Origin: Aliishimia sp963721175
GTDB lineage: Bacteria > Pseudomonadota > Alphaproteobacteria > Rhodobacterales > Rhodobacteraceae
Direction: 5' to 3'
NCBI GenBank assembly: GCA_963721175.1
Contig: CAVRIG010000005.1
Coordinates: forward strand, 17,150-81,149
Length of the DNA: 64,000 nucleotides
The notes under the pieces: generated by a model
Databases searched by the model: none
Seen by the model: only the letters and a program-made list of their open reading frames with translations
What the model was told of the DNA's origin: nothing
Translations under genes and position numbers: made by a program
Part shown: one piece after another, positions 9,254 through 19,402 of the stretch
How positions within the stretch are numbered: position 1 is the first letter of the stretch
Layout: each line of letters begins with the position of its first letter

Positions 9254-10258
9254 ATGACACGCACCGCTCTTGTCACCGGCTCGGCCGGGTTCATCGGCTA
9301 TTTCACCGCGCGCGCCCTGATCGGGGCCGGATGGCGCGTGATCGGGCTGGACGCACTGACGGATTACTACGAGGTCACCCTCAAGGAACGCCGCCACGCC
9401 ATGCTGAGCCAGTTGCCCGGCTTCGCGCCCGTGATCGCGCGGCTGGAGGATCCGGGCCTGCTGGTCGATCTCTTCGCCACGCATCGGCCGGACCTGGTCA
9501 TCCACCTCGCGGCACAAGCGGGTGTGCGCTACTCCATCGACCACCCGGCGTCCTACGTGCAGGCCAACCTGGTGGGCACCGCGGAACTGCTGGAGGCCGC
9601 CCGCGCGCATCCGCCCGGTCACATGCTGCTGGCCTCGACCTCGTCGGTCTACGGCGCCAATACCGAGATGCCCTATGTCGAGACCCACAAGGTCGACACG
9701 CAGATGAGCTTCTATGCCGCGACCAAGAAGGCGACCGAGGCACTGGCGCATTCCTACGCGCATCTCTACCGCCTGCCCACGACGATGTTCCGCTTCTTCA
9801 CCGTCTACGGGCCATGGGGGCGGCCCGACATGGCGCATTTCAAGTTCACCCGCGCGATCCTGAACGGCGAGCCCATCGACGTCTACAACGACGGCGACAT
9901 GATGCGGGACTTCACCTATATCGACGACCTGGTGGCGAGCGTCCTCGCGCTGGCCGAGGCGGTCCCCGATCCGGAGCATCCGGTGGAGGGGGACAGTCTC
10001 TCCCCCGTGGCGCCCTTCCGCGTGGTCAATATCGGCAACGGCGCCCCGGTGAAGCTGATGGATTACATCGCCGCGATCGAGGCCGCCTGTGGGCGGGAGG
10101 CGGAGAAGATCTTCCTGCCCATGCAGCCCGGCGACGTCCCCGCCACCTGGGCCGACACGACGCTTCTGACCGAGCTCACCGGCCAGCGCCCGGTGACACC
10201 GGTGACGGAGGGCATCCGCCGTTTCGTCGACTGGTACAGGGACTACTACCGGGTCTGA
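9254..10258 (+). CDS. UDP-glucuronate 4-epimerase-like SDR enzyme
   Basis: This 334-residue extended short-chain dehydrogenase has the NAD-binding loop TGSAGFIG at residues 8-15, the serine region ASTSSVYG and the catalytic YxxxK in SFYAATKKATE. The segment DALTDYYEVTLKERR and the motif FFTVYGPWGRPDMA are characteristic of UDP-glucuronate/UDP-galacturonate epimerases (CapI/LspL type). With Ugd at 12.5-13.9 kb it could make UDP-galacturonate, an acidic precursor. The gene starts on an ATG 137 bp from the divergent glycosyltransferase and is followed 24 bp later by the next nucleotide-sugar enzyme. Specificity between close epimerase types is inferred. Confidence 0.85.
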   Translation: MTRTALVTGSAGFIGYFTARALIGAGWRVIGLDALTDYYEVTLKERRHAMLSQLPGFAPVIARLEDPGLLVDLFATHRPDLVIHLAAQAGVRYSIDHPASYVQANLVGTAELLEAARAHPPGHMLLASTSSVYGANTEMPYVETHKVDTQMSFYAATKKATEALAHSYAHLYRLPTTMFRFFTVYGPWGRPDMAHFKFTRAILNGEPIDVYNDGDMMRDFTYIDDLVASVLALAEAVPDPEHPVEGDSLSPVAPFRVVNIGNGAPVKLMDYIAAIEAACGREAEKIFLPMQPGDVPATWADTTLLTELTGQRPVTPVTEGIRRFVDWYRDYYRV

Positions 10259-10282
10259 CCGGGAATTCGCGTGGAGAGAGCC

Positions 10283-11584
10283 GTGTCCCTCATGCAGCAG
10301 ATCGAAGACCGGCGCGCGCAGGTGGGCGTGATCGGGCTCGGCTATGTGGGGCTGCCGCTCGCCGTGGCGGCCGCGGCACGTGGATTTCCCGTCACGGGCT
10401 TCGACATCGATCCCGTCAAGACCGACCGGATCGCCGCGGGGCAGAGCTACATCGATGCTGTCCCGCACGAGGTACTGGCCGGGCTGGTAACCGAAGGGCG
10501 GCTTGAGGCCTCGAGCGATTTCGCGCGCCTCGCCCGACTGCCAGGTCATCGTGATCTGCGTGCCGACGCCGCTCAACGCGCAGCGCGAGCCGGATCTGTC
10601 CTTCGTGGAGGCCACGACCCGCACCATTGCGGAACATGCGCAGCCCGGGACGCTCGTGGTGCTGGAAAGCACCACCTGGCCCGGCACCACGGCGGAGATC
10701 CTCGCCCCCATCCTGGGTCCGGAGATCCACCTGGGCTTCTCGCCCGAGCGGGAGGATCCGGGCAACGCGACGTTCCGGACGCAGTCGATTCCCAAGATCG
10801 TCTCGGGCCATGGGGAGGCGGCGGGCGACCTCGTCGCAGGCCTTCTATGCCCGCGTGGTGGACCGGGTCGTGCGTGTGTCCGACACGCAGACGGCCGAGG
10901 CCGTGAAGATCACCGAGAACGTCTTCCGCGCCGTCAACATCGCTCTCGTCAACGAGTTGAAGCTGATCTACGACGCCATGGGCATCGATGTCTGGGAGGT
11001 GATCGACGCGGCGGCCACCAAGCCCTTCGGCTTCATGCCATTCTATCCCGGCCCCGGTCTGGGCGGGCACTGCATCCCGATCGACCCGTTCTACCTCACC
11101 TGGAAGGCGCGGGAATACGGCGTGCCCACGCGCTTCATCGAGCTTGCGGGCGAGATCAACACCGCGATGCCGGCCCATGTGATCGCGCGGCTGCGCGAGG
11201 TGGTGGACCACGCCTCGGGGCGCGGGCTGAACGGGGCGGAGATCCTGCTGGTGGGCGTGGCCTACAAGAAGAACGTCTCCGACATGCGCGAAAGCCCGGC
11301 GATGCGGCTGATGCAGCTTCTCGATGAGGCGGGGGCCAAAACCGCCTATATAGACCCGCATGTGCCCGAGATCCCGCCCATGCGCGCTTATGGTCAATAC
11401 GAGGGGCGCAGCGCGATGGATCCCGCCGATCTGGCGCCCGGGCGCTTTGCGGCGGTCCTGATCGCCACCGATCACGACGCGATCGGATTATGCGGCGCTG
11501 CTGGAGCTTGGCTGCCCCGTGGTCGACACCCGCAACGCCATCGCCCGCCGCGGCCTGCCGATGGGACGGGTGGTAAAGGTCTGA
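10283..11584 (+). CDS. Nucleotide-sugar dehydrogenase (WecC/WbpA-like), three frameshifts
   Basis: Joined across breaks, this gives about 432 residues of an NAD-dependent UDP-N-acetylhexosamine/mannosamine 6-dehydrogenase. Features are the N-terminal VGVIGLGYVGLPLAVAAAA, ESTTWPGTTAEI, LGFSPERED, the catalytic cysteine motif GPGLGGHCIPIDPFYLTWKA and GVAYKKNVSDMRESPA near the C terminus. The frame changes at about 10533-10535 (CCC for CC), 10839-10840 (GG for G) and 11485-11486 (GG for G). Each is one extra base in a short homopolymer, so sequence error is likely. I prefer the GTG at 10283 after GGAGAG; GTG 10271 and ATG 10292 are alternatives. It would supply an aminouronic acid, but no WecB-like epimerase is seen in the window. 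Confidence 0.82.
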
Positions 11585-11586
11585 CC

Positions 11587-12549
11587 TCAGGGCAAGGCGA
11601 TATCCACGTAGAAACCGCGGTGGTTCGATCCCATTCCTGCGCCGAACGCCCTGATCTGCACGACCCTGGCTCCGTTGTGAACGAGCACATGGTCGATCGG
11701 GATGCCGAACCACCCGGCCCCCGCCGGCCAGCTCGGGAAGGGACGACGCAGGGTGCGATAGCCCGTCTGCTCCAGAAGCTCCCGCATTGGCCGGCTCCAG
11801 GGGGCGGCATTGTAGTCTCCCACTGCGACCGTCGGCCCGGACAACCAGTCGTACTGGCTGCCCAGCCGCGCCAGTTCGGCCTCCGACAGGCCGACCAGCC
11901 AGGGCTTCAGAAGATGGTTCCCGACCAAAAAGGCACGTTTGCCGCTCCGGGTTTCGAGTTCGGTCACGGCATAGCGGTTGTGCCAGGCCGGGTTGAGGCT
12001 CAGCCTCCAGAACCGGACCGGCCGACGCCGGCTCGCCACCAGCAGCTCGCACGCCTTCAATTCGCAGGGCGAGACGAAGTCGTAGGCATCCCGCAAGGCG
12101 GGCAGGGCGGGGTAGATCGCCCGGGCTTCGGCAAAGACGATGACATCCGGTTCGTGGTCCAGCGCGGCGGCCACGATGCGATGGCTCTGGGCCGCATTTC
12201 CGCCGCGGACGTTGAGAAACAGCACGCGCAGATCCGAGGGGCGGTCCGCAACGTCCGGCAGACTGAGCCGGGCATGATCCCAGGCGAGATGTCCGGCACC
12301 GGCCAGCGCCGCACAGGCCAGGAGCGCGCCCGCCCGGCGCAGTCCCAGCCAGGCGGCTGCGACGGCGAATCCGGCAGCCAGCGCCAGCAACCATGGCGCC
12401 GCACTCTCGAAGATGCGCGCCAGCGCGCCCAACGCCGTCCTCGTGGGCACAAAAGGCGTTCCGGCCCCGGTCAGAAGGCAGAACAGCGAGGCCAGAAGCA
12501 GTGCCCCTGCAGCCTGCGCCTTCAGAAGCCTGCGATGGCCGGTGGTCAT
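11587..12549 (-). CDS. Membrane-anchored endonuclease/exonuclease/phosphatase (EEP) family protein
   Basis: This 320-residue protein has about three N-terminal hydrophobic segments (GALLLASLFCLLTG, LLALAAGFAVAAAWLGL, GALLACAALAGAG) followed by an EEP domain. Visible EEP elements are LRVLFLNVRGGN, DVIVFAEA, VAVGDYNAAPWS and the ending GIPIDHVLVH...GSNHRGFYVDIAL, which hold the usual metal and catalytic Asn, Glu, Asp and His residues. The domain would face the periplasm or cytoplasm near the membrane. Its ATG overlaps the ugd stop by 4 bp (ATGA), so the two are translationally coupled. Members hydrolyse phosphodiesters in nucleic acids, lipids or inositol phosphates; the substrate here is unknown. 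Confidence 0.75.
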   Translation of the reverse strand: MTTGHRRLLKAQAAGALLLASLFCLLTGAGTPFVPTRTALGALARIFESAAPWLLALAAGFAVAAAWLGLRRAGALLACAALAGAGHLAWDHARLSLPDVADRPSDLRVLFLNVRGGNAAQSHRIVAAALDHEPDVIVFAEARAIYPALPALRDAYDFVSPCELKACELLVASRRRPVRFWRLSLNPAWHNRYAVTELETRSGKRAFLVGNHLLKPWLVGLSEAELARLGSQYDWLSGPTVAVGDYNAAPWSRPMRELLEQTGYRTLRRPFPSWPAGAGWFGIPIDHVLVHNGARVVQIRAFGAGMGSNHRGFYVDIALP

Positions 12550-13892
12550 TCGGCGGCGTTGGCGGTGCGTCCGGAGGCGAGGAAGGGCGAGCGGCCGACC
12601 GCGACATAGGCCGTAAAGCCTGCGCGGTGGACGTCCTGGGCGGAATAGATGTTGCGCAGGTCGGCCATGACCGGAGTGGTCATGGTTCTGGCGATGCGGT
12701 GAAGATCGAGGGCGCGGAATTCGTTCCATTCGGTCAGGATCACCAGCGCATCGGCTCCTTCGGCGGCCTCGTAGGGATCTTCCGTCCACTCCACGCCGGG
12801 CAGCAGTGCCTCGCCTTCGCGTCGGCCTTGCGGGTCGACCACGCGCACCTTGGCCCCGCCGCCCACCAGCGCGGGCACGATGGTGAGGCTCGGCGCCTCG
12901 CGCATGTCGTCGGTATTGGGCTTGAAGGTCACCCCCAGCACCACGATGGTCCGGCCGTTCACCGACCCGCCGCAGACGTCGAGGATCTTGTCGATCATCC
13001 GGCGCTTGATCTCGTCATTGACCTTGATCACCGCCTCGACGAGCTGCACGGGGCAGCCATGCTCCTGCCCGATCCGAGCCAGCGCGCGGGTGTCCTTCGG
13101 AAAGCAGGAGCCGCCATATCCCGGTCCGGCATGCAGGAACTTGTTGCCGATCCGCCCGTCGAGCCCCATCCCTCTGGAGACCGCCTTCACATCCGCGCCC
13201 ACGCGCTCGCAGAGGCTTGCGATCTCGTTGATGAAGGTGATCTTGGTGGCGAGGAACGCGTTGGCGGCGTACTTGATCATCTCCGCGCTTTCGAGGTCGG
13301 TCACCATGATCGGGAAGTCGCGCAGGTAGAGGGGTCTGTAGATCTCCGCCATGACCTCGGCCGCCCGGTCGCTTTCCACGCCGACCACGACGCGGTCAGG
13401 GCGCATGAAATCGTCGATCGCCGCCCCTTCGCGCAGGAATTCGGGATTGGAGGCCACGTCGAACTCCGCGTCCGGATTTGCCGCGACGATGGTCTCTCGT
13501 ACCTGGCGATTGGTGCCCACCGGCACGGTCGATTTCGTCACCACCACGGCATAGCCGGTGAGCGCATGCGCGATCTCCTCCGCCGCCGCCATGACATAGG
13601 TCAGGTCCGCATGCCCGTCGCCGCGCCGCGTGGGCGTGCCCACCGCGATGAAGACCGCCTCCGCCCCGTCTACCGCGCCCGCCAGATCGGTGGTGAAGGA
13701 AAGCCGCCCCGCCGCTCACGTTCTGGCCATCAACTCGTCGAGCCCGGGCTCGTAGATCGGCACCCGGCCCGCCTCCAGCATCTCGATCTTGGCGGGGTTC
13801 TTGTCGACGCAGACAACCTCGTGGCCGAAATCCGAAAAACAGACCCCGGAGACGAGACCCACATAGCCGGTTCCGATCATTGCGATTTTCAT
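12546..13892 (-). CDS. ugd: UDP-glucose 6-dehydrogenase, interrupted by an in-frame TGA
   Basis: This is a 448-codon gene for the enzyme that oxidises UDP-glucose to UDP-glucuronate. The N terminus MKIAMIGTGYVGLVSGVCF binds NAD. The catalytic cysteine lies in GPGYGGSCFPKDTRAL, and VLGVTFKPNTDDMREAPS marks the UDP-binding domain. Reading from the ATG at 13892, a TGA occurs at 13716-13718. On both sides the same frame encodes normal family sequence (LDELMAR before, GRLSFTTDLAGAVDG after). The neighbouring bases are best explained by a lost A and a gained G about 15 bp apart, which cancel. It is probably functional in the organism. It feeds the epimerase at 9254-10258 and is coupled to the EEP gene. 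Confidence 0.88.
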
Positions 13893-14017
13893 GGCCCGGT
13901 GCCCTTGACGGTGATTTTTCCGCCTTCATGGTCACTGGGTCCACCTCTGTCAACCGGGCTTCATGCGGGATCCGCGGTGCGCGGGGCTGTCGCCCCGGCA
14001 CGTTGGTCGGCGCGCAA

Positions 14018-17000
14018 TCAGGCGACGGTCACCCGCCCGCTGCCACCTGTCGTGACGGTAAGCGTCACGGTTGTCGCTCCTATCCTGACGGTGGCGTCGC
14101 GATCCGATTCGAGGTTCAGGACCGACACGGTGTCGAAGGCGCCGGACAGGCCATCGGCCTTGATCAGGGTGTGACTGATCGCACCCGGGTAACCCGCCAG
14201 ATCGACCTCCAGCGTGCCGCCCATCTCGACATTCAGCACCATGTTCGTGGGTGTCAGCCCGTGGATGCCGGACCGGAACTTGCGCAACTGGCCAAGGGCG
14301 GGCGTCATGCTGTCGATCTGTCCTGCCCCGTTCTTCGCAGGATCCCCGCCCATCCGGCATCCGTTGCCGAGCGAGCGCGTGGCGGTCACCGTTTCTCCGT
14401 TCTGGAATACCCCATCCAGATCGTAGGCCTTGTAGATGAAGCTCCCGGTGCTGCCCGTTCTGAAATGGTTTTCGATGACAGCCCTGGTTCCGCTCACATC
14501 GCCGGTGATCGTCGCGTAGGGGACGGCCATGCCACCCCCTGCCGTGCGACTGGTCAGGCGTGCCCCGGTCTGGAAGCGCAGCCGGGAGCCGGACGCGAGC
14601 TTGATCGTGCCGGTTCCGCCGGTGGTGCCGTCTCCGCCGGCCTTGGCATAGCCGCCGACGGTGAGGACCTCGCCCGATGACAGGGTGAAAGCCCCGCCCG
14701 GTTCGCACAGCAAGGCCTCGCTGTCGCAAACGGCCTTCACGCTGATGCCGCCGCTGACGGCGCCCGTGTTTCGGTAACGCCCGTCCGTGACCAGAACGGC
14801 CAGCGATCCACCTGTCACGCGGTTCGCCGTGAAGCGGGCGCCGCCGCGCACGCGGATGATATCGCCAGCCGCGTTCGTGTTGACGGTTCCGGTCACGTTC
14901 AGATCACCGCCCCGCATCCAGAGCGATCCACCCGCACCGATGGTCAGATCGTTGATCCGCTGCTTGGGAGAGATGTTCCAGAAGACCCGGTAGCCGCCAA
15001 GGTCGATGCTGTCGCCGGCGAATGTGCCCGGCAGATCGTGCGTGGACCAGTCGTCGGTCACGTCCGAGCGGAAACCCGGAGTGGACCCATCGACGCAAGG
15101 CTCGAAGACCACGGTCTTTGCGGCGGCACGCGGCTTTCGCCATTGCCCGGTTTGCGACTGGTAGTATTCCAGAAGCGCCTCGATCTGCTCCCACGGAGCG
15201 GCCTCGGCCCGGAGGCTGGCGACGAAATCCGCAAGGGACGATCCCGTGGTGGATTTCCACCGGTCGTTGAACGCCCCTGTGCTGAGCGCATTGAGGGCGG
15301 CGCTGTTCAACCCGGTGGCATCCGAGTTCGAGCCATGCGACGGCGACCAGTTCCAGCGGAAGAATTCCGGAGGTTGATACCAGGACGCGTCCACATCGAG
15401 ATTGGCAAGTCTCACGCCGTAGGTCTGGGCAGCTATGCTGACACGCCCCACCGGGCCTGTCTCGGTTGGAGACGAGATCGGCTTTCCCTTCTGCCCGCCA
15501 TTTATGATCGTCGCCCGCTTGACCGTGGTGGCATGGTTCTGGTTCATGATCCCGCCAGCCAGAACCGCCTGGAAAGCCGTCGGTCGGGTCTCCCTTGCCG
15601 GCGTTCCAGCCGTCCTTTTCCCCCGCTTCCGTGACGATGATGTCGGAGCCGTAGCTGAGATTGGTCGCTTTCTTTTCCGACCCGTTCAGCAAGGGTGGGT
15701 TGGTAAGCGACTGTTGTTCCTCACCATAGGGGATATTGGGATCTCCGATCCCTTCGCCATTCCCGAACAGAAGACCGGCATTGGCGAACGCCATGAACAG
15801 CCGTTGCGCCACCGTTCCGCTGCGGAACTGCAGCGCGTTGAAGCTCGGATTGGTGACGATGATGTCCCGTGCGGTCACGTCGTACAGGTCGCCTTGCGTG
15901 TACATGCCATGACTGCCATCGTCGGGCGACTTCGGAAAGCCGCCGTCCTGGTCGGAGCGATATCCCTGAGACCAGCCTGCCTGGTCGACGTAGATCTTTT
16001 CGAACAGGGGCGCATAGGTGTCGTCCTGATAGATGCCCGAGACGCGGTCCGCGTTTGTCCTGGCCCAATGCGTCTTGCCCTTGGTGGGAGTGGATCCATG
16101 GGCATCGGTGACGACCGTGCGGCGGATCGTGTTGGCGCGGTTCATGATCCCGTCCTGGTTCACGCCACCGCCGCCGAACGGATACACCGCCGACGCGGCC
16201 GCGGGATAGGTGGTACAATCCGCACGGCAGCCGTCGTAGATCAGGAAGTCGGTGTTCCGGTGCATCGACGTCCGGGTGAAATGCAGGTCCTGGAACACCA
16301 CCCCCGTCGTCATCCCGGTAGCGGCCTGAAACAGATCGTTGAAGACGGGCTTTGCGCCCGCCCCGTAGGTGCCGACATATGTCGGGTGCAGCTGGCTTTC
16401 GCTCAGAACCCCGGACAGGGCTGCGGGCTGCGCGAAAGTCTGCCCGCGTTTGTAGAGCACCCACCATGACCGGAAAAGAGTGTCATCGAGGGAGTATTGA
16501 TACAACTTGGCCGCGACCAGGGGGGTGAGCGCCAGATCCTCGGTTTCGCCATAGTACGTCGTCGGAGAAATGACGATACCCGCCTTGTCCCGCGCCGCGA
16601 CCTCCATGATATCGGCCGGCCGGACATTGCTTCGGTCAAGCTGGTCCTTGGTGCCGGAATGACGGGCGAGGATATCGGCCTCGCTCAGACCGTCCGTCGC
16701 CACATGCAGCACCCGCGCGGTCTCGGACGGTTGCACCACGAAGGCATCCTTCGCATCCGTCTCCATGTAGTAATAGTCGCCGTTCCCCCAGCCCGCAGGC
16801 CGTTCGGTGTGCTTGACGGTGACGGTGGCGGTCACGTCTGTGCGGGAACCGCCATTATTGCGGCGATAGGTGAAGGTCTGATCGCCGGAATACGTATAGT
16901 CGATGTCGTTGAGATCATAGGATATCCCGCCATCGGACCGGGCGATCACGCGTCCGACCTCCGGCTGCGTCAGGATTTCGACGCTTTCGGGCGCTGTGCT

Positions 17001-17192
17001 GTCGAACAGCACCGCCATGCGCCGACCTTCCGTCGTGAAAAACTGCGCGTTGCGGGCAACTGTCCCACTGTCACCAGTATCACTGCCACCGGAAATGACC
17101 CGGCCATAGCTGACGAAACTCCGCGGCGTCTTTCCTGCGATCCCCACGGACAAACTGTTGCCGAAAATGCGCGGCCCTTGCACCGTTGCCAT
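14018..17192 (-). CDS. Beta-helix tailspike-like protein in a GTA-like spike operon, one frameshift
   Basis: The joined product has about 1,057 residues and no signal peptide or membrane segment (start MATVQGPRIFGNSLSVG). An N-terminal beta-rich region is followed by GWGNGDYYYMETD, WWVLYKRGQTF, LHPTYVGTYGAGAKP and beta-helix turns, then a C-terminal repetitive region. The last two-thirds align along their length with the beta-helix protein at 3482-6966 (there GWGLGDVYMLETD, WLLFERGYSY, LHPLYVGAWGKGSDP). One extra T near 15573-15575 shifts the frame. It is the third gene of an operon after the spike base and Ig-like genes, 9 bp downstream of the latter. Absence of a signal fits a virion-like or cytoplasmically assembled fibre. 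Enzymatic activity is not established. Confidence 0.65.
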
Positions 17193-17201
17193 TGCTGTCT
17201 C

Positions 17202-19142
17202 CTATGATGTCAGGCGGATTGTGCCGAGAGCCATCTGCGACCCGAGCGGCAATGTGCCCCGGACGGCATGGCCGGCATTGTCTGCCTTGATGGCCCCCGC
17301 TCCGGCGGTCACATGGTAATTGGTGTCGTATCCTGTGGCGTACGCACCGGTGATGGTGGTGACGCCGGAAAGCGACGGTGCGGCGCCACGGCCACTGTCC
17401 GACGCGGACGCGAGCACATGATCCCCGTTCAGAACGGGGAGGACCGTTTCCACCAGCGTGGTTCCGGCGCCTCCGTTCGTGACGGCATAGGCGGGGTTGG
17501 CCCAGCCATTGGCCTTGAACAGCGACAAGGCGGAGCTGTTGGCCGCAGAGGAGCCGTTGATCGAAACGGTGATCGTTCCCCATCCGGTCCCGACAACAAA
17601 CTTGCCCACGGCCACCTGGTTCTTGCTGTTGGTGTTCACGATCCGGGCGGGGGTGACGGTGGCGCCATTGACCGTCAGGTTGGCAATCCGGTTGGTTTCG
17701 GACGATCCCATGGCGATATGCGCGATGAAGTAGACCTCGTCTCCCTGGCGCAGACCGGACAGATCGATACCGTGATCCTTGCCCGGCACGAAGGTGGTCT
17801 GGAGATGTGTCGGTGCCTCGCCGAGTGACATTGCCGCGGACGGATTGACTGCCGCGGTCACGGCCGTGACACCCGGCGCCACGCCGTCGGAGGCGGTCAC
17901 CGCGCAGGTGATTGCCGCGCCCAGGTCGGCCTGGACGAGATCGTGGGTTTCGCCGGTCGCCCCTGCGATGTCCGCCCCGTTGCGGCGCCACTGCCGGGAG
18001 AACGTGATTGTGGCACCGCTCGGCGAGGACCAGAGACCGGGGTCGACGGTCAATGTGCTGCCGACGGTCAGACCGGCTTTGGACCCTGGGTATTCGATCC
18101 CGGCGGTGCCGACGAAATTGTACAGCTCGTTGCGGATCTGGCCGGCCGTGGGCATGTAGGTGCCGTCGTATTCCGTCCCGCTGAAGGTGAGGCCGATGGT
18201 TGCGCTGTCGGGCACCAGGGGATTGATGTCGATCTCCGCGTTGTTTCCCGCGCTCGTGATGATCCGGGCCCGGTACTGCACCGGGGCCGGATTGGCGGTG
18301 AAGATCTTCTCGTGGCTGCCGCTGTCCGTGACGGTGACGGCAAAGCCAGCCATGTCGCCTTCGGTCAGCGGGCTGTCCGGCGCCGGCGCATCGCCGGTCG
18401 CCGCGACCGCCACGCCGACGATCGCCCCGGCATTGGAGGTGAAGTTCGCGGGATCGGTCATCGTGCCGTAGCCCGCCACGTCCCTGACGGCCTGTCCCTC
18501 GTAGAGCGGCGACATGGCCGGCGGCACTGTCGCGGAGATGTCGGAGGCCACCGCGGTCAGACGGAAACCGTCCTCGACGCCTTGCAGATCCGCCGTTGTC
18601 GCGCGCACGGTGACGGGTGCGTCCGTGATCGGTGTCGTGAGACCGGAAAAGTCGACGAGACCGGTCGTTGTCCCGATCACCACTCCGGCCGGAGCCGTGA
18701 CCAGCGCATAGCTGGCGACCGGGCCGGTGAACCCGACGGAGGCATCATATGCCGGCGCCCCGGCACCGAGGATGATCGACTGATCGGTCAGCAGGCCGGT
18801 CAGGCCCACGGGTGTTCCGGCGACTTTCGTGTCGATGATGAAAGTGAGTGGACGTGTGGCCTGATCGTCCGAAACCTGGAGCGTGACACGGTCACCAGAC
18901 TGCAAGACCGTGTCGAGAGGAACCATGCCGCCGTTTACGCGCAGTTCTATCGTCACGGTCCCCGGGGCATCGTAGTTTGCGGGATCGAACCAGGCGGCTG
19001 GAAGGTTGGTGCCGGTCTGGCCCTGGGTCAGCTCCATCGCCCCCGGCAGGACACCACCGGTGGCAATCTTGATCGCGGCTTGCGGAGACGAAAAAACCGA
19101 TTGCGGAAAATCCACCCCAATGCCGATTCCGACACCGCTCAT
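17202..19142 (-). CDS. Long Ig-like/fibre protein, probable spike component
   Basis: The 646-residue product has no signal peptide, starts with the glycine-rich MSGVGIGIGVDFPQSVF and is Thr/Ala/Gly/Val-rich throughout. It shows several bacterial Ig-like or cadherin-like stretches, for example GSTLTVDPGLWSSPSGATIT followed by FSRQWRRNGADIAGATGET. Short leaders of this MSGVGIGIG type precede phage and gene-transfer-agent structural proteins in Rhodobacteraceae (recalled knowledge, not searched). The ATG overlaps the stop of the spike base gene (TGATG). Its place between spike base and tailspike-like genes suggests a shaft or fibre; this is inference, and no enzymatic motif is visible. Confidence 0.5.
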   Translation of the reverse strand: MSGVGIGIGVDFPQSVFSSPQAAIKIATGGVLPGAMELTQGQTGTNLPAAWFDPANYDAPGTVTIELRVNGGMVPLDTVLQSGDRVTLQVSDDQATRPLTFIIDTKVAGTPVGLTGLLTDQSIILGAGAPAYDASVGFTGPVASYALVTAPAGVVIGTTTGLVDFSGLTTPITDAPVTVRATTADLQGVEDGFRLTAVASDISATVPPAMSPLYEGQAVRDVAGYGTMTDPANFTSNAGAIVGVAVAATGDAPAPDSPLTEGDMAGFAVTVTDSGSHEKIFTANPAPVQYRARIITSAGNNAEIDINPLVPDSATIGLTFSGTEYDGTYMPTAGQIRNELYNFVGTAGIEYPGSKAGLTVGSTLTVDPGLWSSPSGATITFSRQWRRNGADIAGATGETHDLVQADLGAAITCAVTASDGVAPGVTAVTAAVNPSAAMSLGEAPTHLQTTFVPGKDHGIDLSGLRQGDEVYFIAHIAMGSSETNRIANLTVNGATVTPARIVNTNSKNQVAVGKFVVGTGWGTITVSINGSSAANSSALSLFKANGWANPAYAVTNGGAGTTLVETVLPVLNGDHVLASASDSGRGAAPSLSGVTTITGAYATGYDTNYHVTAGAGAIKADNAGHAVRGTLPLGSQMALGTIRLTS

Positions 19143-19402
19143 CAGTAGAGCCCTACGATTCCGGTAGCCGTGGTGCCAGTCGTCCAGATCCGCTGTGCCC
19201 GTATCGGAAAGGTGATTCCGGCTGCGACATGAATCGTTTCGGTGTCCCCGGCGACGGTGGTTACCCGCACGGCTCCGGACGTCGTCACGTTCAGGCAGCG
19301 CACGGCGTTCGGCAGATCGGTCAGGTCGTCGGGCGTTATCGCAAAGACATGGGTTGGAGGACTGTTGAGACCTTCTGCATATCTTTCGAACTTGTCGGCC
19401 AT
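19142..19402 (-). CDS. Spike base protein, RCAP_rcc01079-like (gene transfer agent head spike)
   Basis: This is an 86-residue protein beginning MADKFERYAEGLNSPPTHVF and ending in TTGTTATGIVGLY. The pattern MAD-F...GL-SP...F-ITP-D--DLP...AAG---P-R--R---TGTTAT matches the small spike base protein of the Rhodobacter capsulatus gene transfer agent (Rcc01079 family) as I recall it. In RcGTA the spike base and spike proteins sit on the capsid and help binding to the recipient's polysaccharide capsule. The ATG at 19402 has AAGGA 7 bases upstream. An open extension to 19531 is less likely. It heads the three-gene operon that continues to 14018. There are no other capsid, portal or tail genes here. 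Confidence 0.7.
   Translation of the reverse strand: MADKFERYAEGLNSPPTHVFAITPDDLTDLPNAVRCLNVTTSGAVRVTTVAGDTETIHVAAGITFPIRAQRIWTTGTTATGIVGLY

Noticed and set aside
8879..10795. A 638-codon minus-strand frame across the epimerase and dehydrogenase genes
   Set aside because: The plus strand carries strong SDR and dehydrogenase motifs over the same span. The long antisense frame is a GC-content effect.
17943..19148. A 401-codon plus-strand frame opposite the Ig-like gene
   Set aside because: It is Arg/Gly/His/Asp-rich without domains. The minus-strand operon with overlapping start and stop codons is much better supported.
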